64,000 nt of DNA from Apostichopus japonicus (lineage: Eukaryota; Echinodermata; Holothuroidea; Aspidochirotida; Stichopodidae). The notes below the pieces were generated by a model. It was not told the origin of the DNA. It made no database searches and was given only the letters and a program-made list of their open reading frames with translations. The translations under genes were made by a program, and so were the position numbers. The stretch's first letter is position 1. Every line of letters starts with the position of its first letter. Positions 1 through 12,603 of this stretch are shown here, piece by piece. The stretch spans positions 13,637,001 to 13,701,000 of the forward strand of contig NC_092561.1 of assembly GCF_037975245.1 (NCBI RefSeq), given 5' to 3'.

Positions 1-2230
1 ATCAAACCTTGAATCTGCTACCATCATGATTTCTCTACCTATATCAATCGGGGGAATTTATGCCATGTACACACGCCTGTGATATCATGTGCGACAATTC
101 ATGGGTAGACGTCACTGCATAAATCCTTTCTATCTTTGCAATCGTCATTAAAGACAGTGGCGCACTAAGGGGGCGGGCGGTCCGCACGGGTAACAGTCGG
201 GGGAGTAGGGGTGCCATGCCAAAGCCCAAATTTGTATCCCCTATTAATGTAAATGATTGTGTTATAATTTCAAAGCTTTGGCATTTGCATCTAAGCCTCC
301 CTTCATCAGCAAAGTTTTCTCAAAGGGGAGGGGGGACCTTAAATCCCTGTCCGAGGACGGCACCCCCTGCACGGTGTGACAAAGGATCAATGCACCCAGA
401 GTGCCAACTGTTTTATAGGTACGCCTATAATTAATGGATAAATGATTGCTAAGTGTTATCACTATGCAATTACAATTTCACCTCCTTTCACCTCCTTATT
501 GTGTTTATTTTCATAAGGATTAGATTGAAAAAACGAATACACTTAATTTGAGCTGGAATTTTAAACAGAGGGAGAACAAATTATGGGTGAGCTTCGTATA
601 TTTTCAGAGCGACCTAATTACACCATTCATCTATATATTGTTCATTGTTCATTTCAGTTATTGATTTTACATGGAAGAGTGGTTTAATTATATCCAATGG
701 ATACCCGAACACAGACAGCATATTCATCGGCTGGAGAATCGTTGTAGAGGGAGATTACTTTATTCGTTTGGAGTTCCAAGAGTTTGGTTTACATGAAACA
801 GATAACTGTTCAATAGACTATTTTCAAGTGAGTAAATAACATTGTTGTACTTTCATGTCAATTAATAAGTAAAGTTGTATTCACATCCGCTCTTCATTAA
901 AATAAATGGTTAAAATTGTTTTAAAAAAAATGATATGGAACAAGCGGAAAAGATAGCAGAAAGCTTTCTTCAAATGCAATGTTCTTAGTTGTAGCTAATG
1001 CGTGTTTAACTCGTATCATATTAAGGCGAATTAAGAACAGGCAATTGTTTTATTTGTTGACTTTTTTGAGCTTCATGGTTAGCTATTTGCGAATATAGCT
1101 GCATATTGCGAACCAATAAATATCAAAGTTTCTTCAGTTACAAAAATGTTGCACATCGTTATTATGTTGCTTTGTATGTTTGCCGGTTTTCCTGTAGATA
1201 AACAATCTTAATAATCGACAATTTGTTTTACCACTCCTTCATTACCAAAGTACTGGTTACTACGGCCTGACATTTTTTTCTTTTGCAACGTACAAGATAA
1301 CACAAACTAAATTTCATTCATAGATGTTTTATCATTTCTTCTGAAGCTATTCGATGGCCCTGCCATAGATTCAGACAAAGAAGTCGGTACATGGTGCTGG
1401 GATTACTTCAAAGAGCTGATGCCTAATACCTTTATTTCAAGCAATAATTCCTTTTACCTCCTCTTTCGTGGTCACCCTGATCATAGCAGGAAGGGATTCA
1501 GGGCAGAATATGAAGCTTTCCGTAAGTTTCTTATCAAACTAATGATAAACCTACCTTGTTGAGTCATATGAATTGTTATGCTTAATTCCTTAATGATTAT
1601 TGCTAGAGGAGTGAATAAATTCCTTCTAAGAATGAAATAATTGTATATAAATTTAATTTATACATCTGCTTCTAAGAGTTATTTTCAAAAGTCGGGCGTT
1701 GCATTGTACACTAGCTCGAGTAGCCAACGAGACACCTCAGTGGATCCACTAAGAAAGCAAAACGCAACATCTATTTTTGATACCCATAAATGAAATTGAA
1801 TGAGTACTCTTATTTAATAACTTGCACAGGTTTTTAAAAGTGGTGACACATTTTCCCTATCCCAACCCCTACCCGAGCGATTTAAGGTATGAGTATGACA
1901 CTGATGGGTTACCTGGGGCTAAATTAAAAAAAAAATCGACTGAACATTTTACACGAATGACGATGAGGGTGGAGAATACAAGACCATCTCCTCACCCTCC
2001 TCTTGCCATTTCTCTGTATATATTGGCAACTATGACTGATCGTCACACAGTTTCTGTCACAGTTTCTAGCATAACACCTAGTACCGATTACAGTACAGAA
2101 CGTGGAAGCTCTTCACCCACGGTCATCGGAAGAACAACTAGTCCATATTTACCTGAAATTTGGTAGGACTCTAAAAGTTTAACCGTTCATCTTCTTTCAT
2201 TCGGTATTCGAACGTCGAATGGTACAAATG
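1..2230 (+). repeat. Segmental duplication, copy A (partner 13171-15710)
   Basis: From base 1 the sequence runs collinear with 13171 onward through both CUB exons, all introns between them and the stalk exon, with small indels. Intron similarity is nearly as high as exon similarity by eye, which points to a recent event. Homology fades soon after the stalk donor (about 2230 against about 15710). Confidence 0.8.
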
Positions 2231-5200
2231 AAGAAAAAGAAACACAAATATTAGGCTAGCAAATCGCTACAGTTCTTGGAACACATTCCCGAGAACTTAA
2301 ATTCCTCTTTCTGACAGATGGTTTTGTGCTTTAAAGTCACTACCGGAGGACACGGAAATTACCACATAATGAAACACCCAAGTAGGGCTTTCAAATACTT
2401 TCCATTTATCACTGCACATATGAATTGTGGTGCTTCAAATCACTAACAGTGAACTAGAAATATTTAAAAAATAAAATCGCTGCAGCTTCACTATAGGGCT
2501 CTGAGATGCAATCCATGGGATTTAGAGTAAATCCTGTTTCTGAATTGCATTTTATATTCTAACTAATGCTCAAAATTGCGGCTTTTGTTGATTTTCTTTT
2601 TAAAAACCAGACCTGGCCTGCCGGTAAAAATCAGTCTCAAAAGACATTGTTGCGATCAATCAAGACGTCGTCCTCGTCCTCCATCCCCTTCCCCCCCCCC
2701 CTCGGAAATATGGTGAATGTACGTTCCTGAGTGCCGGCAAGTACCCAATAATTCGAACACAGCCTTACAAAAGAGCCTGACAACGACTACTACCATAATA
2801 ACCTATATTCCCATGGTCAAGAGGATTGACTCAATCTCAGATGAAAGGGGGCCAACTACAGAACTCTCAAAACTTCCTGTTCTTTGTATTCTGTAATGGA
2901 TTTGATTAATTTTCAAACAATGGACATGTTGTATCTACAACATTTAACGCAAGCGTCATTTTGGTAACTAACTTTAGAAATTTCTTTTTACCACCCATTT
3001 ATTGCTTTGCCTCCGTGACTGTAGGCCTATTACGTCCAACAAAATGTTCCCGTGTGTTAGCTACTCATATTGTTTTCCAATAGCGAGTAACCGATGGAGT
3101 TCGAGACATTATCTCGCGCATGCGTCCGAATAAAGTTATTGTTCGACCCTTTTGGACACAAAGATTGTTTGCCTTTTGTATTAACGTCCCCATTCGACGG
3201 ACAACAATGTACCTCAGTATCTGAACACGTGCTAAAATATTCCATTCTTCATCCCTGCAGTGTAGTTATTTAAACAAAGTTATTTCGTAACTATTAAATG
3301 ATGAGTTCCCAAAACTACCTTGTAATGATATACCTTTCGTTTGTAATTGTATCCCTTAACTTATCACACATAACATATAGTTAATTATATCTGGTGTGAA
3401 AATCATGTAAAATGCAATGGAGATTGTTAACAATAAATGTAATAATGTACTGCAATAGAGCAGGTCCACATTAATAAACGATAACTTAAGGAAAATTTCT
3501 TCTGAGATATAAAATAATTGTGAATTAATTGATTTCACAAAGGACAGCCGCTTTCAAGTGTATTTGAAAAAGTAAGATGCTGCATGATATTCCAGTTATA
3601 TATGTTAAACACCATATCTGTTCACATATCACTCTTCTTATTTAAACACTGTACTTTCCTGGATGCAAATCGTACAGTGAATGTCCACAGTGACCTACCA
3701 CGCCATTTGAAACAGGAAACCATTAGAAATATATACATATCCAATGAAAGGAGATCTTATATCAAATAATAAAATAATACTGTCACAAAAGTATGATGAA
3801 GAAATGTATTTATATTAGAACAAGTTGTTTTTAGTAGTCTACATCCATTCTGAGCTTCTTATTCATTTCTTAAACCACAAGTAATGTATAAATATTTTCA
3901 TATATATTATAGCAATTTATTAAATCTGGTAGCCTTAAAATGTACACACATTTGGTAAGATACAACAAGTATTGTGTTCTAATTTATATTGTTGATAACT
4001 TGATATTGTCTTCTGATGTCTTAACTGATTTGATTCATGGCAGTAAAACCCAGTAAAGGGTAAGGGAAGGGAAGATGTTCACAGTAGCTGTAGAAAATAC
4101 TTAGTGCATATTATGTATCGCAAAACGAAATCGGGTAGCAAGAAAGTTGCGGTAGATCGCAAGATTTTTCCAGACGTTGAAAAACTACCTACAATTGCCG
4201 ACGCCTATAGTCCAAGTTAGCGTTCGTGTATTTTGAGCATCGATTCTGATGGGTGGGGTTCTCATGGAAGCTCTTGCCTTACAGTTTAAGTGCCGCAAAC
4301 TCACAATGTCAGCAAGTTGGGTTTGTGGGAAGTCGTCCAGTCACATCCGTGATGTTATACAGGGAATTTGCAGCCGATTCACACATAGATTACAGTAACT
4401 ACTGTCAATCTTACAATTTTATACCACAGTAAATACTGGATCGTGCTGATAAATCGGTAGCATGTGCTATTAAGTTTACAGTAAGAACTGAGGATATCTG
4501 TAATCCCAATAAATCCCAATAAATCCCAACAACTGGATTTGTTGGAATTACAAATATCCTCAGTTCTTATTGTCATCCTAATAGCACATGCTACCGTTTT
4601 ACAGCACTATCCAGTTCTTACTGCGGTACAAAATGTAAGATTTGCAGTAGTTACTGTGTTCTCTGTGTGCATCGGGTGGAATTTAAGATTGCACTGACTT
4701 AAAGTAAGACATTGTAATGAACCTCCTGCACCTCAATGAATAGATCTAAGTTACACCTGTTCTCTATCCTCCCTCTCTCTCTCGCTCTGCAAATGCTATA
4801 TAAGCAAATACAAAAGAATTACATTTCTTCTTAACTTCATCAGAATAACCTCAAGATCTTTAATGTGTTTTCCTATTCGTACTTGATGATTTTATATAGT
4901 TCTAAAGCTGTTGTATAAAATTCATTTACATCGGAAGGAAGATTAAAGCTCACATGAATGATATAACTTGAATAGAAACATTGGCAAAGAGCCTCTTTCG
5001 AACCTTTCTAAATCTAATATACCAAATTATAATTTTTTCCCCGATAGACTCAGTCGCTGTTACCACGGATCCTACATTAATCTCTCGAAAAACAAGCGAA
5101 GGTAAGCTAAGGTGTTCACAGTAGCTGTAGAAAATATCTTTCCCAACTTCATCAGAATAACCTAAAATTCTTTTAATATGTTTTCCTATTCGTACTTGAA

Positions 5201-6894
5201 TATTTCATATCGTTCTAAAGCTTTTTAATACAATTCATTTACATTGGTATCAAGTTTAAAGCTCACATTAATGATATAACTTCAATAGAAACGTTGGCAA
5301 AGAGCATCTTTCGAGCCTTTCCAAATCTGATATACCAAATGATAACCTTTTTTGCCGATAGACTCTAGAATGGGATCGTCAACCACTAAGAATATCTTAT
5401 TCACAACAACAATTACAACTACTAGTAAGCAATCACCATCTACAAGCAGTAATCAAACCGATGGACCGAACCAACTGGTACTAAGTAAGTTAACATCTGA
5501 TTTATTTGTCAATAAGTACCTTAGGTGTGGAAGTATGCATACAGTCAGCAAAGGTGTGGAAGTATGCATACAGTCAGCAAAGGTGGACTTCATCCAATTT
5601 ATCACCATTTTAATCCCTGCTACAACCATAGAATATGGACAATAATCACATGAATTCTTTCCATCGCAGATTTCCTCTGAAGCACACATATACTTGATTT
5701 GTACAATTGATTAGTTTACAGTAACGTTATGCGTCAACAAAATAATCTTTATTTAACTATTCCATCCTTCAGACAGTGTCTGAAGTGCAAGACCCAATGA
5801 TAAGATCATACAATGATACATTACACATATTACGTGATACATCAACAGGTGACCATTTGTATATGTTCCACTGCTTGGTATGTCGTACATCATCTTATTG
5901 GTGTTGATTCCATATAGTTCTGCCGTGATATTCCACCGATTTTTCAACCTTTTGATTTGCCTAATAAACTGAAAATTATTTTCAGTTGTTTTAAATTATT
6001 CTTAGAAATCATTTATGTTTCATTTCAGTAATAGTGTTATCTTCCGTTGGTGGCGCTCTACTGTTCAGTTCAGTGTGTTTTGTAGTTGGTTACCTGATGG
6101 CTAATGCCTTGTAAGTGTGATTTATAATTTTACTCAATAAACATTCATGTATTATTACACGTCCCCTACATAATAAACTCAGTTGTAAAATTCCTTTCAT
6201 GAAGAAAGTTGTATTCAAATAATTTCACGGGGAACAATGCCAACAGTTGATTAAATATTATATTACTTTTCTATTGCTTATTGGAACAGTGAAGCAAAAA
6301 TGTGTAAACTAATAAGATAGTGTAACATAGGGCAACGGAATCATCAACAAGCCCATTTACTTTCGACATGTATTGGAATTGTAAATTATGGTAAGGAAAC
6401 TTGCAACATTTACAGATATGCGTCTACAATTTGTTCGTGTAGAACGTTTAACTAGTTAACTACTCATTTATTTAAGAAAAACACTGGTTGTGTTATTCGA
6501 CTTACTCTCTATATTATTAACGTCTGATAATCCTTACATTGTTGGCTGATGCTGTTTCAGCAGAAAAACGAAAGACAAGAGGACCAGATCAAATAAGGGC
6601 GATGTAAGCCTGCCCCTTGATTCACGGAATCCAGTGGCAGTTTCCAGTCATACTGGTCAAGGGACACTACAGACCACTGATGGAGAAGGTTACGAAGATA
6701 TCCGTCATCAAGATAACAATGTTCATCTCGGGATTTCCCGTCCAAAACTAGACGTGCCATCGAATGAGTCCGTGGTATACGCAAACGAAGCCAACGTTTA
6801 CTCTCGTTCGATAACAGACGTACTTTCAGATGAAAACGCAACGAAAAACGGAAACGACAAGCCGGTGTACAGTAGGACTTTTGAAAAGTACTAA
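658..6894 (+). CDS. CUB-domain type I membrane receptor-like protein, copy 1 (5' end outside window)
   Basis: Assembled exons: 658-827 and 1347-1521 (CUB domain halves), 5048-5101 and 5362-5484 (Ser/Thr-rich stalk), 6029-6110 (membrane helix), 6561-6894 (tail, stop TAA). Acceptors and donors are AG/GT, and phases run 1, 0, 1, 1, 1, 2 without a break. CUB signs are GYPNTDSIF, GWRI, the FQEFGL strand, DNC, LFDGPAIDS, GTWCW and KGFRAEY. The helix contains ALLFSSVCFVVGYLM, followed by a basic stop-transfer RKTKDKRTR. The 111-residue tail has tyrosines in YEDI (Src-type SH2 ligand form), YANE (Grb2 YxN form), VYSRS and the C-terminal FEKY. The signal-peptide exon should lie about 0.55 kb left of the window, judged from copy 2. 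The role is not known; a cell-surface recognition or adhesion receptor that signals by tyrosine phosphorylation is inference. An AATAAA is present at 7796-7801. Confidence 0.75.
2040..2165 (+). pseudogene. Remnant of stalk exon in receptor copy 1
   Basis: This matches the 3' two thirds of the stalk exon of copy 2 (15392-15523), including the ACACCTAGTACCGAT and ACAGAACGTGGA stretches. The 5' third with its acceptor is deleted. One extra T just before the donor (GAAATTTG then GTAGGA) shifts the phase, so splicing here would break the frame. The stalk function seems to have passed to the unrelated small exons at 5048 and 5362. Confidence 0.6.
4374..4675. mobile_element. Foldback MITE with about 130-bp inverted arms
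   Basis: The left arm (4374 to about 4505) and right arm (about 4545 to 4675) are inverted copies, for example ACAGTAACTACTG, GGTAGCATGTGCTATTA and AGAACTGAGGATAT on one side and their complements on the other. The terminal sequence is CCGAT(T/G)CACACA. The loop holds three AATCCC-like repeats. No coding sequence is present. The element sits in the intron between the CUB and stalk exons of receptor copy 1. No clear target-site duplication was seen. Confidence 0.75.
4826..5484 (+). repeat. Tandem duplication of intron end plus stalk exon in receptor copy 1
   Basis: Two units about 314 bases apart share the intron text (TTCATCAGAATAACCT, TTTTCCTATTCGTACTTGA, CATTTACAT) up to the acceptor CCGATAG. 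They end in the exons at 5048 and 5362. Both exons are phase 1-1, so the duplication added Thr/Ser-rich stalk length without disturbing the frame. The exons themselves have diverged after the first codons. Confidence 0.7.
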
Positions 6895-9800
6895 TTGCGC
6901 TGTTTATTGTTTATAACTGCATTTTATGTTGTTTATATTGGGTAGAAATACGTGAAAATAATACACAAAGCAATTATAATACACAAAGCTAGTACTATGT
7001 CACAAAGAAAATTCATTATACATGCTTTGTTAAGTATTTCTTCTTCAAACCTGTATCAATACCCAACCGGAAAATACAAAAAGGCCTAATAGTCACATAT
7101 TATAAGTTGCAGATATTCAAAGCCTAGCTTCAAACGTTTCTGGTATTTTGTATTGACGAACACAGCAACATAACCACAATTCTGCAAATAATAGATAATT
7201 CAGACGGAATTGTGGAAACAAGAAGTTTAATAAAATACAAAATGTATTGTCATCAGTAATCCGTGATAATTCGAGTCTTATTCATGGGAATGGAAACTAT
7301 AGTGACCCAACGGTTGGATATTCTAACATAGTGAAACTATAAAAAACACCATCAACGCACACTTTATTCGACAAGTTTCGAGAATAGTTGCACGATGGTG
7401 TTCATAACATTTGCATGGAACTTTGTGATGATACTCAAGCTGCTATGGTAAGAGAGACTGATACGTTCAGTCCTGGAATAATGTTAGTTCTATCAAAAGA
7501 TGCACTTCTTTTTACTTCACTATATAGCTAGTCTTTCAAATTTGCCAAAATCGTTCAGCTACTCCCAAAAAAGGTATTTAATTAGTTGAATCTAATGCCA
7601 CATGACAATGGTAAACCCACAGCTCAGTAGTCTATTTGGAGGGAGGCTGTTTATTGTCGTCGTTATTGTTCTTTTTTTCTTGATTGTCTTTGGAAAATTC
7701 CTCATTTTCTTTGTTTTACATGATTCTGTAGCAGTCATTGTAAATCTGGCGAACTTAACATTTGACAGTGTTCAGTTCAGTTAAATAATTTATGAAATAA
7801 AGCGTCTTTATTTTTTTTAAATATTTGAGCTAAACTGAAACCTGAATAAAACGATGATGTAACGAATGATACTAATTTGTCATATTAATAAATTCTTCTA
7901 CGTGTGAAAGTCGTCACTCGATATATGAAATTTTCTTTGGTGTGAAGGACATTTAAATGAAATGTAAATGATAATTTTAGTTATATTTAAGTTACGATGT
8001 TTTTCTCGACGTTATTTGTAAATAATCGTGTTGTAAATGGTAGTGAACTAACTGATGATTCGTGTATACAGGTACGAAATTTTGTTTCGTAAGTTTATTA
8101 ACACAAATATTGTAAAGGACGAACTTTTCTTATGTCTATGCAAATGTGGTACTAAGAAAATTGTAACTTGCTTCCCTCTTGGTAAATGCATTAATAGTTG
8201 AACATTTACACTTTCATTTTGTTATTTACGTTTCTTTCGTAGTAGGCAACTGTATAATAAGTTGAAAGGGAATTACATTAGTCTAATGTTCCGATCCGCA
8301 CCAGTTACTCTATGCTATATTAAAATTGTTCCTTTTATTTTGCGTCAGTTATGATCCAATCTTCTTGTTATCATGCAAAAAAAAATTCTCTAATAATTAG
8401 CAGTTATGTTTCGGATTTTATTCTTTTATGTTTTTATTTTTATATTTGGATGTAGCTTATGCAGTGAATGTCCATATTGTTTCAAAATAAAACCTACGTG
8501 TTACTATGAAACTACAACTTAAACTGTGAGAACGCGCGGCAAACTTAATAATCTATACTGATACTCAACTTTCTCATCTTTTCCACTGCCCTAAATCTAC
8601 TGGCTTCGTATAAAAAATATTAAAACATAAAAAATAACAACGTGTAATAACAATGTTTTTCTTAATTTCGTCCCACTTGGGTCATGAACTATAATGAACA
8701 TCGAAGGACTTATATGTCATTAGAAGCTATGCAAAGCTATATTAATGCAGGAAGCAAGCTCTATTTATAAGTCGAAAAAGGGAACACATTTTCTGAGGGG
8801 CCGCGGATTGCAAAGTCGGCAATGTCTATAACGAGTCTCACAAAGTCCGTAATTACTATAACAGTTAAAGTGTATTCTTTAAAGGAACATTAAAATTGTT
8901 GTTGGTACTAATAAACTAGTCGATGTTGATGATATTATTTAGTTAACATATCTTTAAATGTTTAAATATGTTGTTTTTGATACGGAAATTGTACCTGAAG
9001 GTTTGGTTAGTACCAATATATTGATATGGGTAACTTAAGTTGACTTTAAATAAAAAAAATTGTATAAGGAACACAAGTCCTTTTTTATGTGTTCTGAAAT
9101 ACATTCTCATTCGACTACTCAAAAATGTGTATTACATGCCAACCTAACGCATTACGGGTTGAACCCCTGTGGCAAATATATCACATGTATCCAGGTTAGC
9201 CGCGCTTTACTTCTCAGTGTTCTGAGCCTGGCTGATATAGTTTTCGCACATAAACTTATCTCTGCGTAATGAGAGAAAATGAGTTATGGCAAAATGCTTT
9301 GAAATTTAACAAGTGCTGTGAAACAACATATGTTGCAACGGCATGCATGATAAGATGCCACAAAAGCAGGGCGTCAATCATTGGGAGTGGGACAGGTCCC
9401 CCACTTTACAAATCCCCCCCCCCCTCCCACAGGTTTAGTGACTGACTCGTGTACGCTTTAGGCTTATAAGGCTCATGACTCGTTTATCTCATAAAGGGAG
9501 CTGAAGCAATGTGCTATGAGATTATTAGTTTTTAACGTTTAATTCATTTTCTAAACCTGCGATGAAAAATAAAACTTTCCACTGGGTTGACATAAGAATT
9601 TCTGATTTCATTTATAGCGTAAATTTCACGAGGAACCGCGCCCATACACCGCTGAGACTATCTAGTAAACCTTGGTGCTAAGCTGTTAGTAATGTTGTTT
9701 TTTATTACCATGTTAACCAATTTACCTTGAGTTCTAGTTTAGCAGTTATGTTCATATGTACACAAAATGTTGTATTTGTGATTGAGTTATAACTAGTGCC

Positions 9801-10060
9801 AAGTATATGACCGTGACCTGCATGGTTGGGGAGGGGTGGGCGTGGGGAGTGGCAGCTCCCCCCTAAGATTTCCATTTTCTAAATGAAAGTAGCCCAACGA
9901 TAATGTGAACACCTGGACAGTATGCGCTATTTCAATTAGTTTTAGCAAAACGTTCATATCATTTCTTCTGATTTCATTAGTGAGTAGTGTGCAAACTCAA
10001 GATTCTAGGCCGGTATCGTAGGAATTGCGTTCAAAAAGGACACAAGGTACCTTTTTAAAA

Positions 10061-10228
10061 AAAGAACCTGGGAATGAGAAACCAAACAACCAAATGACTG
10101 ATCCGCACTCAACCCCAGTTCCCATGAATGTAGACTGCGACGGTGTGATCATCGTGAGGTGTGTATCACGATATTTCTACAAGGGAAACATAATGCTGCA
10201 CATGATGTTAGTCAAAAGGGCATTCTTC
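10061..10228 (-). repeat. U2-snRNA-headed repeat, copy C (degenerate)
   Basis: Read on the minus strand, the head still shows CCTTTTGACTAACATCATG and GTGCAG of the U2 5' domain. The body keeps CGATGATCACAC, GGGAACTGGGGTTGAG and GCGGATCAGTC, shared with the copies at 38455-38638 and 23836-23976. A CCCAGGTTCTTT stretch follows as in the best copy. Hairpins are partly broken. Confidence 0.6.
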
Positions 10229-11580
10229 ACTTATATGCACGGTCGCGGATGTGGATACGGATGTGGACCATCATTTGTTTTGGTTTTCATGCGTTTTGTT
10301 AGGATAACAATAAATGTATAAAGCTCCAAAGATTTAACCTGCGTGAAGTAGTCTAATGTGAAACTACTGTATAAAACTATATTTATTACGTATATATGTT
10401 TTATATAGGCCAATCAGTTTCATTATTAGCCCATTATATCAGTGCCTCAATGTTTTAACTAAGAATATTGAGGTACAGTCCTCTACAAGGCCCACCCACT
10501 CAGGTCATTTGCCCCCACCCCCCCCCCCACCCCAGTTGGAACCTTGTTTTTTGCATGTGAAACAAATAATGATAACACAAACCTGACAATAAATTAACAC
10601 CTAAAATCCCCATGTGGCTCCCGTCAGGATATATAGGCTACAGCTACCATTTTGAATGCCCTAGTGTGCTTTATAAACTTAGTTACCTGTGTAAAGCAAT
10701 GCCTATAGATGAAGTAACGTCACTCATATTTTTCTACAAAGTGATTTACAGAACAATTTTTTTTCTAATTTACCCTTTTCTTTGGAAATGTAAATTTCTA
10801 AAACATGAGATATCAAAATAAAGAATGTTTGGATGCAACTTACAAGCCCCGGGTAGTGCCATTTCCAGCAATCTGGGAGGCATATTTGGCAAAGATTTTC
10901 TGACTACGCTACGTGCCGACCGATGGTGGCCCTCCGCTTAGATAATGATCGTCCCTGTGGGGAAATGGTCCACCCACTAAAAATTTCTCTACAAAGGGCC
11001 TGGTATTTACGCACATCAAAAACATCAGTATGTTACATTTGAACAATACGTAATATTTCTAGATGTTCCTCAAATGCCCCTACAAATTCAACCCTGAAAT
11101 ATCTTTCTTATGATAGCTTGTAGTGTTTTCGATAAAGTGTATGTGTCCATATACCCATTAGTTAAATGTACAAATGATATCATACTATGTGCATATTGTT
11201 AACATCTGTATAACAAGATGATTTTATTCGTATGTACAAAGATATGAATGTTTGCGTCTTATTAATCTTATTAATTATGATGAAGGCCATAAGTTACACC
11301 CGGATGGTAATTTTTTTTTTAAATGTAAGTCTAATCTCCTGTCAGATCTGACTTTCATTAAAATATACGAAAATATATGATCTGACTTTGATTAAAATAC
11401 ATGACTAACATATCAAACGAGTGACCAAACAAGAGCAACCTTGAAGATTTCTAGCTGTGAGTCCGTCCCCTGTGCCATCGCAGGGGCTTTGTCACCAGGG
11501 GCCTTAAGGCAGGCTCCTGGACTCACCCGTTAAAGGCTATGCTCAAGGCGGTCGCGGTGACAGTTTCATCCATCCTCAGT

Positions 11581-11864
11581 CATGTATGTATGTATGTATG
11601 TATGTATGTATGTATGTATGTGTGTATGTATGTATGTATATTAGATCCTCCTGCAAGCAGGAACTCGCGAAGAAGCCTAATTGGCTTAACAAAGCCGCAA
11701 ACTGACCGAAGTCAGTCTCTCACATTCATATTTAACGTCCATGATTATGAACTGTTAATTGTCAACAACTCTGTAACTGGACGACATACATTAATCTGGG
11801 AGTGACTCGAACCGGGGACGTTATGATTGAAAGGCACCGGTGTTAACCTCTGAGCTAACACTCC
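11581..11864 (-). repeat. tRNA-derived SINE with (TACA)n tail, copy 2
   Basis: On the minus strand the head begins at 11864 with GGAGTGTTAGCTCAGAGG (A-box-like), followed by CCCCGGTTCGAGTCACTCC (B box). The unique body reaches the GCAGGAGGATC region, and the tail is a microsatellite seen on + as (ATGT)n at 11581-11640. It closely matches the copy at 35062-35337. A real tRNA gene is unlikely because no acceptor stem or anticodon arm could be folded. Confidence 0.8.
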
Positions 11865-12603
11865 ATGTAAGTCCTCCCTAATCATAATTTGTGGAAGATC
11901 ACATTTCGTTCTTCGCAATTAAAGCCGAATGTAGTGCCGATATTTGTCTTTTTTTTAACATGTTTCCACTTTCCCACCATGCAAATATAGATTCGCTTCA
12001 TATTGACTCAAATACGCCAAACAAGGTGGAAGACCGTCGCTGAAGAATACACAGTTATTCAATACTTATATAGAACCAATAATTTACATTCTGCTTATCG
12101 TAGAGTTATAACTTCCTGTTGCTTTTCCCCTTAACGGACGGTTTTGCAAACTGTAGGCTGAGTTATTGTTTTATAACAGTGTAGCATATAAGTCATATTC
12201 GGTCATGACAATGGTACCCAATGTGTTCTGCATTCCGCATGAATTCCCTTTATAGATCAATTGTTATTATTGAATCAATACATGATGCACTTCAGTTACC
12301 TTCTAGTAGACATTTCAAGTTCAACGGCAACCAACAATAGACCAATTCATAGGTCTTTATGTTATACACGTACCGATTCGTGGAGCAGTCATATTTATTA
12401 TAGGACAATTTCGATAATAGCATTTGTAGGTGTTATGCAAAACTGTTCATAGCAGCATATATGCTTCTAACTGTCTTACACGTTGGACTGTCATAATCAT
12501 ATTCAACGTTGCAAGGAGAAATGGGGTGCGCATGAAGTATTTTCTTTTCTCACAGGAACAGAGTAATTGAAGAGGAACGTCTATACATAAGTACGGAACT
12601 ATA

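Larger units (their letters stand above)
6895..12603. other. Intergenic spacer between the receptor copies
   Basis: AT-rich sequence without a supportable exon. It contains a degenerate U2-headed repeat near 10061-10228 and a tRNA-headed SINE at 11581-11864. Short G- or C-rich runs near 9411-9427, 9829-9862 and 10508-10530 look like terminal parts of hAT-like MITEs, but their boundaries could not be fixed. Confidence 0.5.

Noticed and set aside
1822-2166. 114-codon frame near receptor copy 1
   Set aside because: Its start is intronic compared with copy 2. Only its last part is the decayed stalk exon, whose phase no longer fits.
7602-7784. 60-codon hydrophobic frame
   Set aside because: Lies downstream of the receptor copy 1 stop, just before an AATAAA. 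Probably 3' UTR or spacer; T-rich DNA gives hydrophobic residues by chance.
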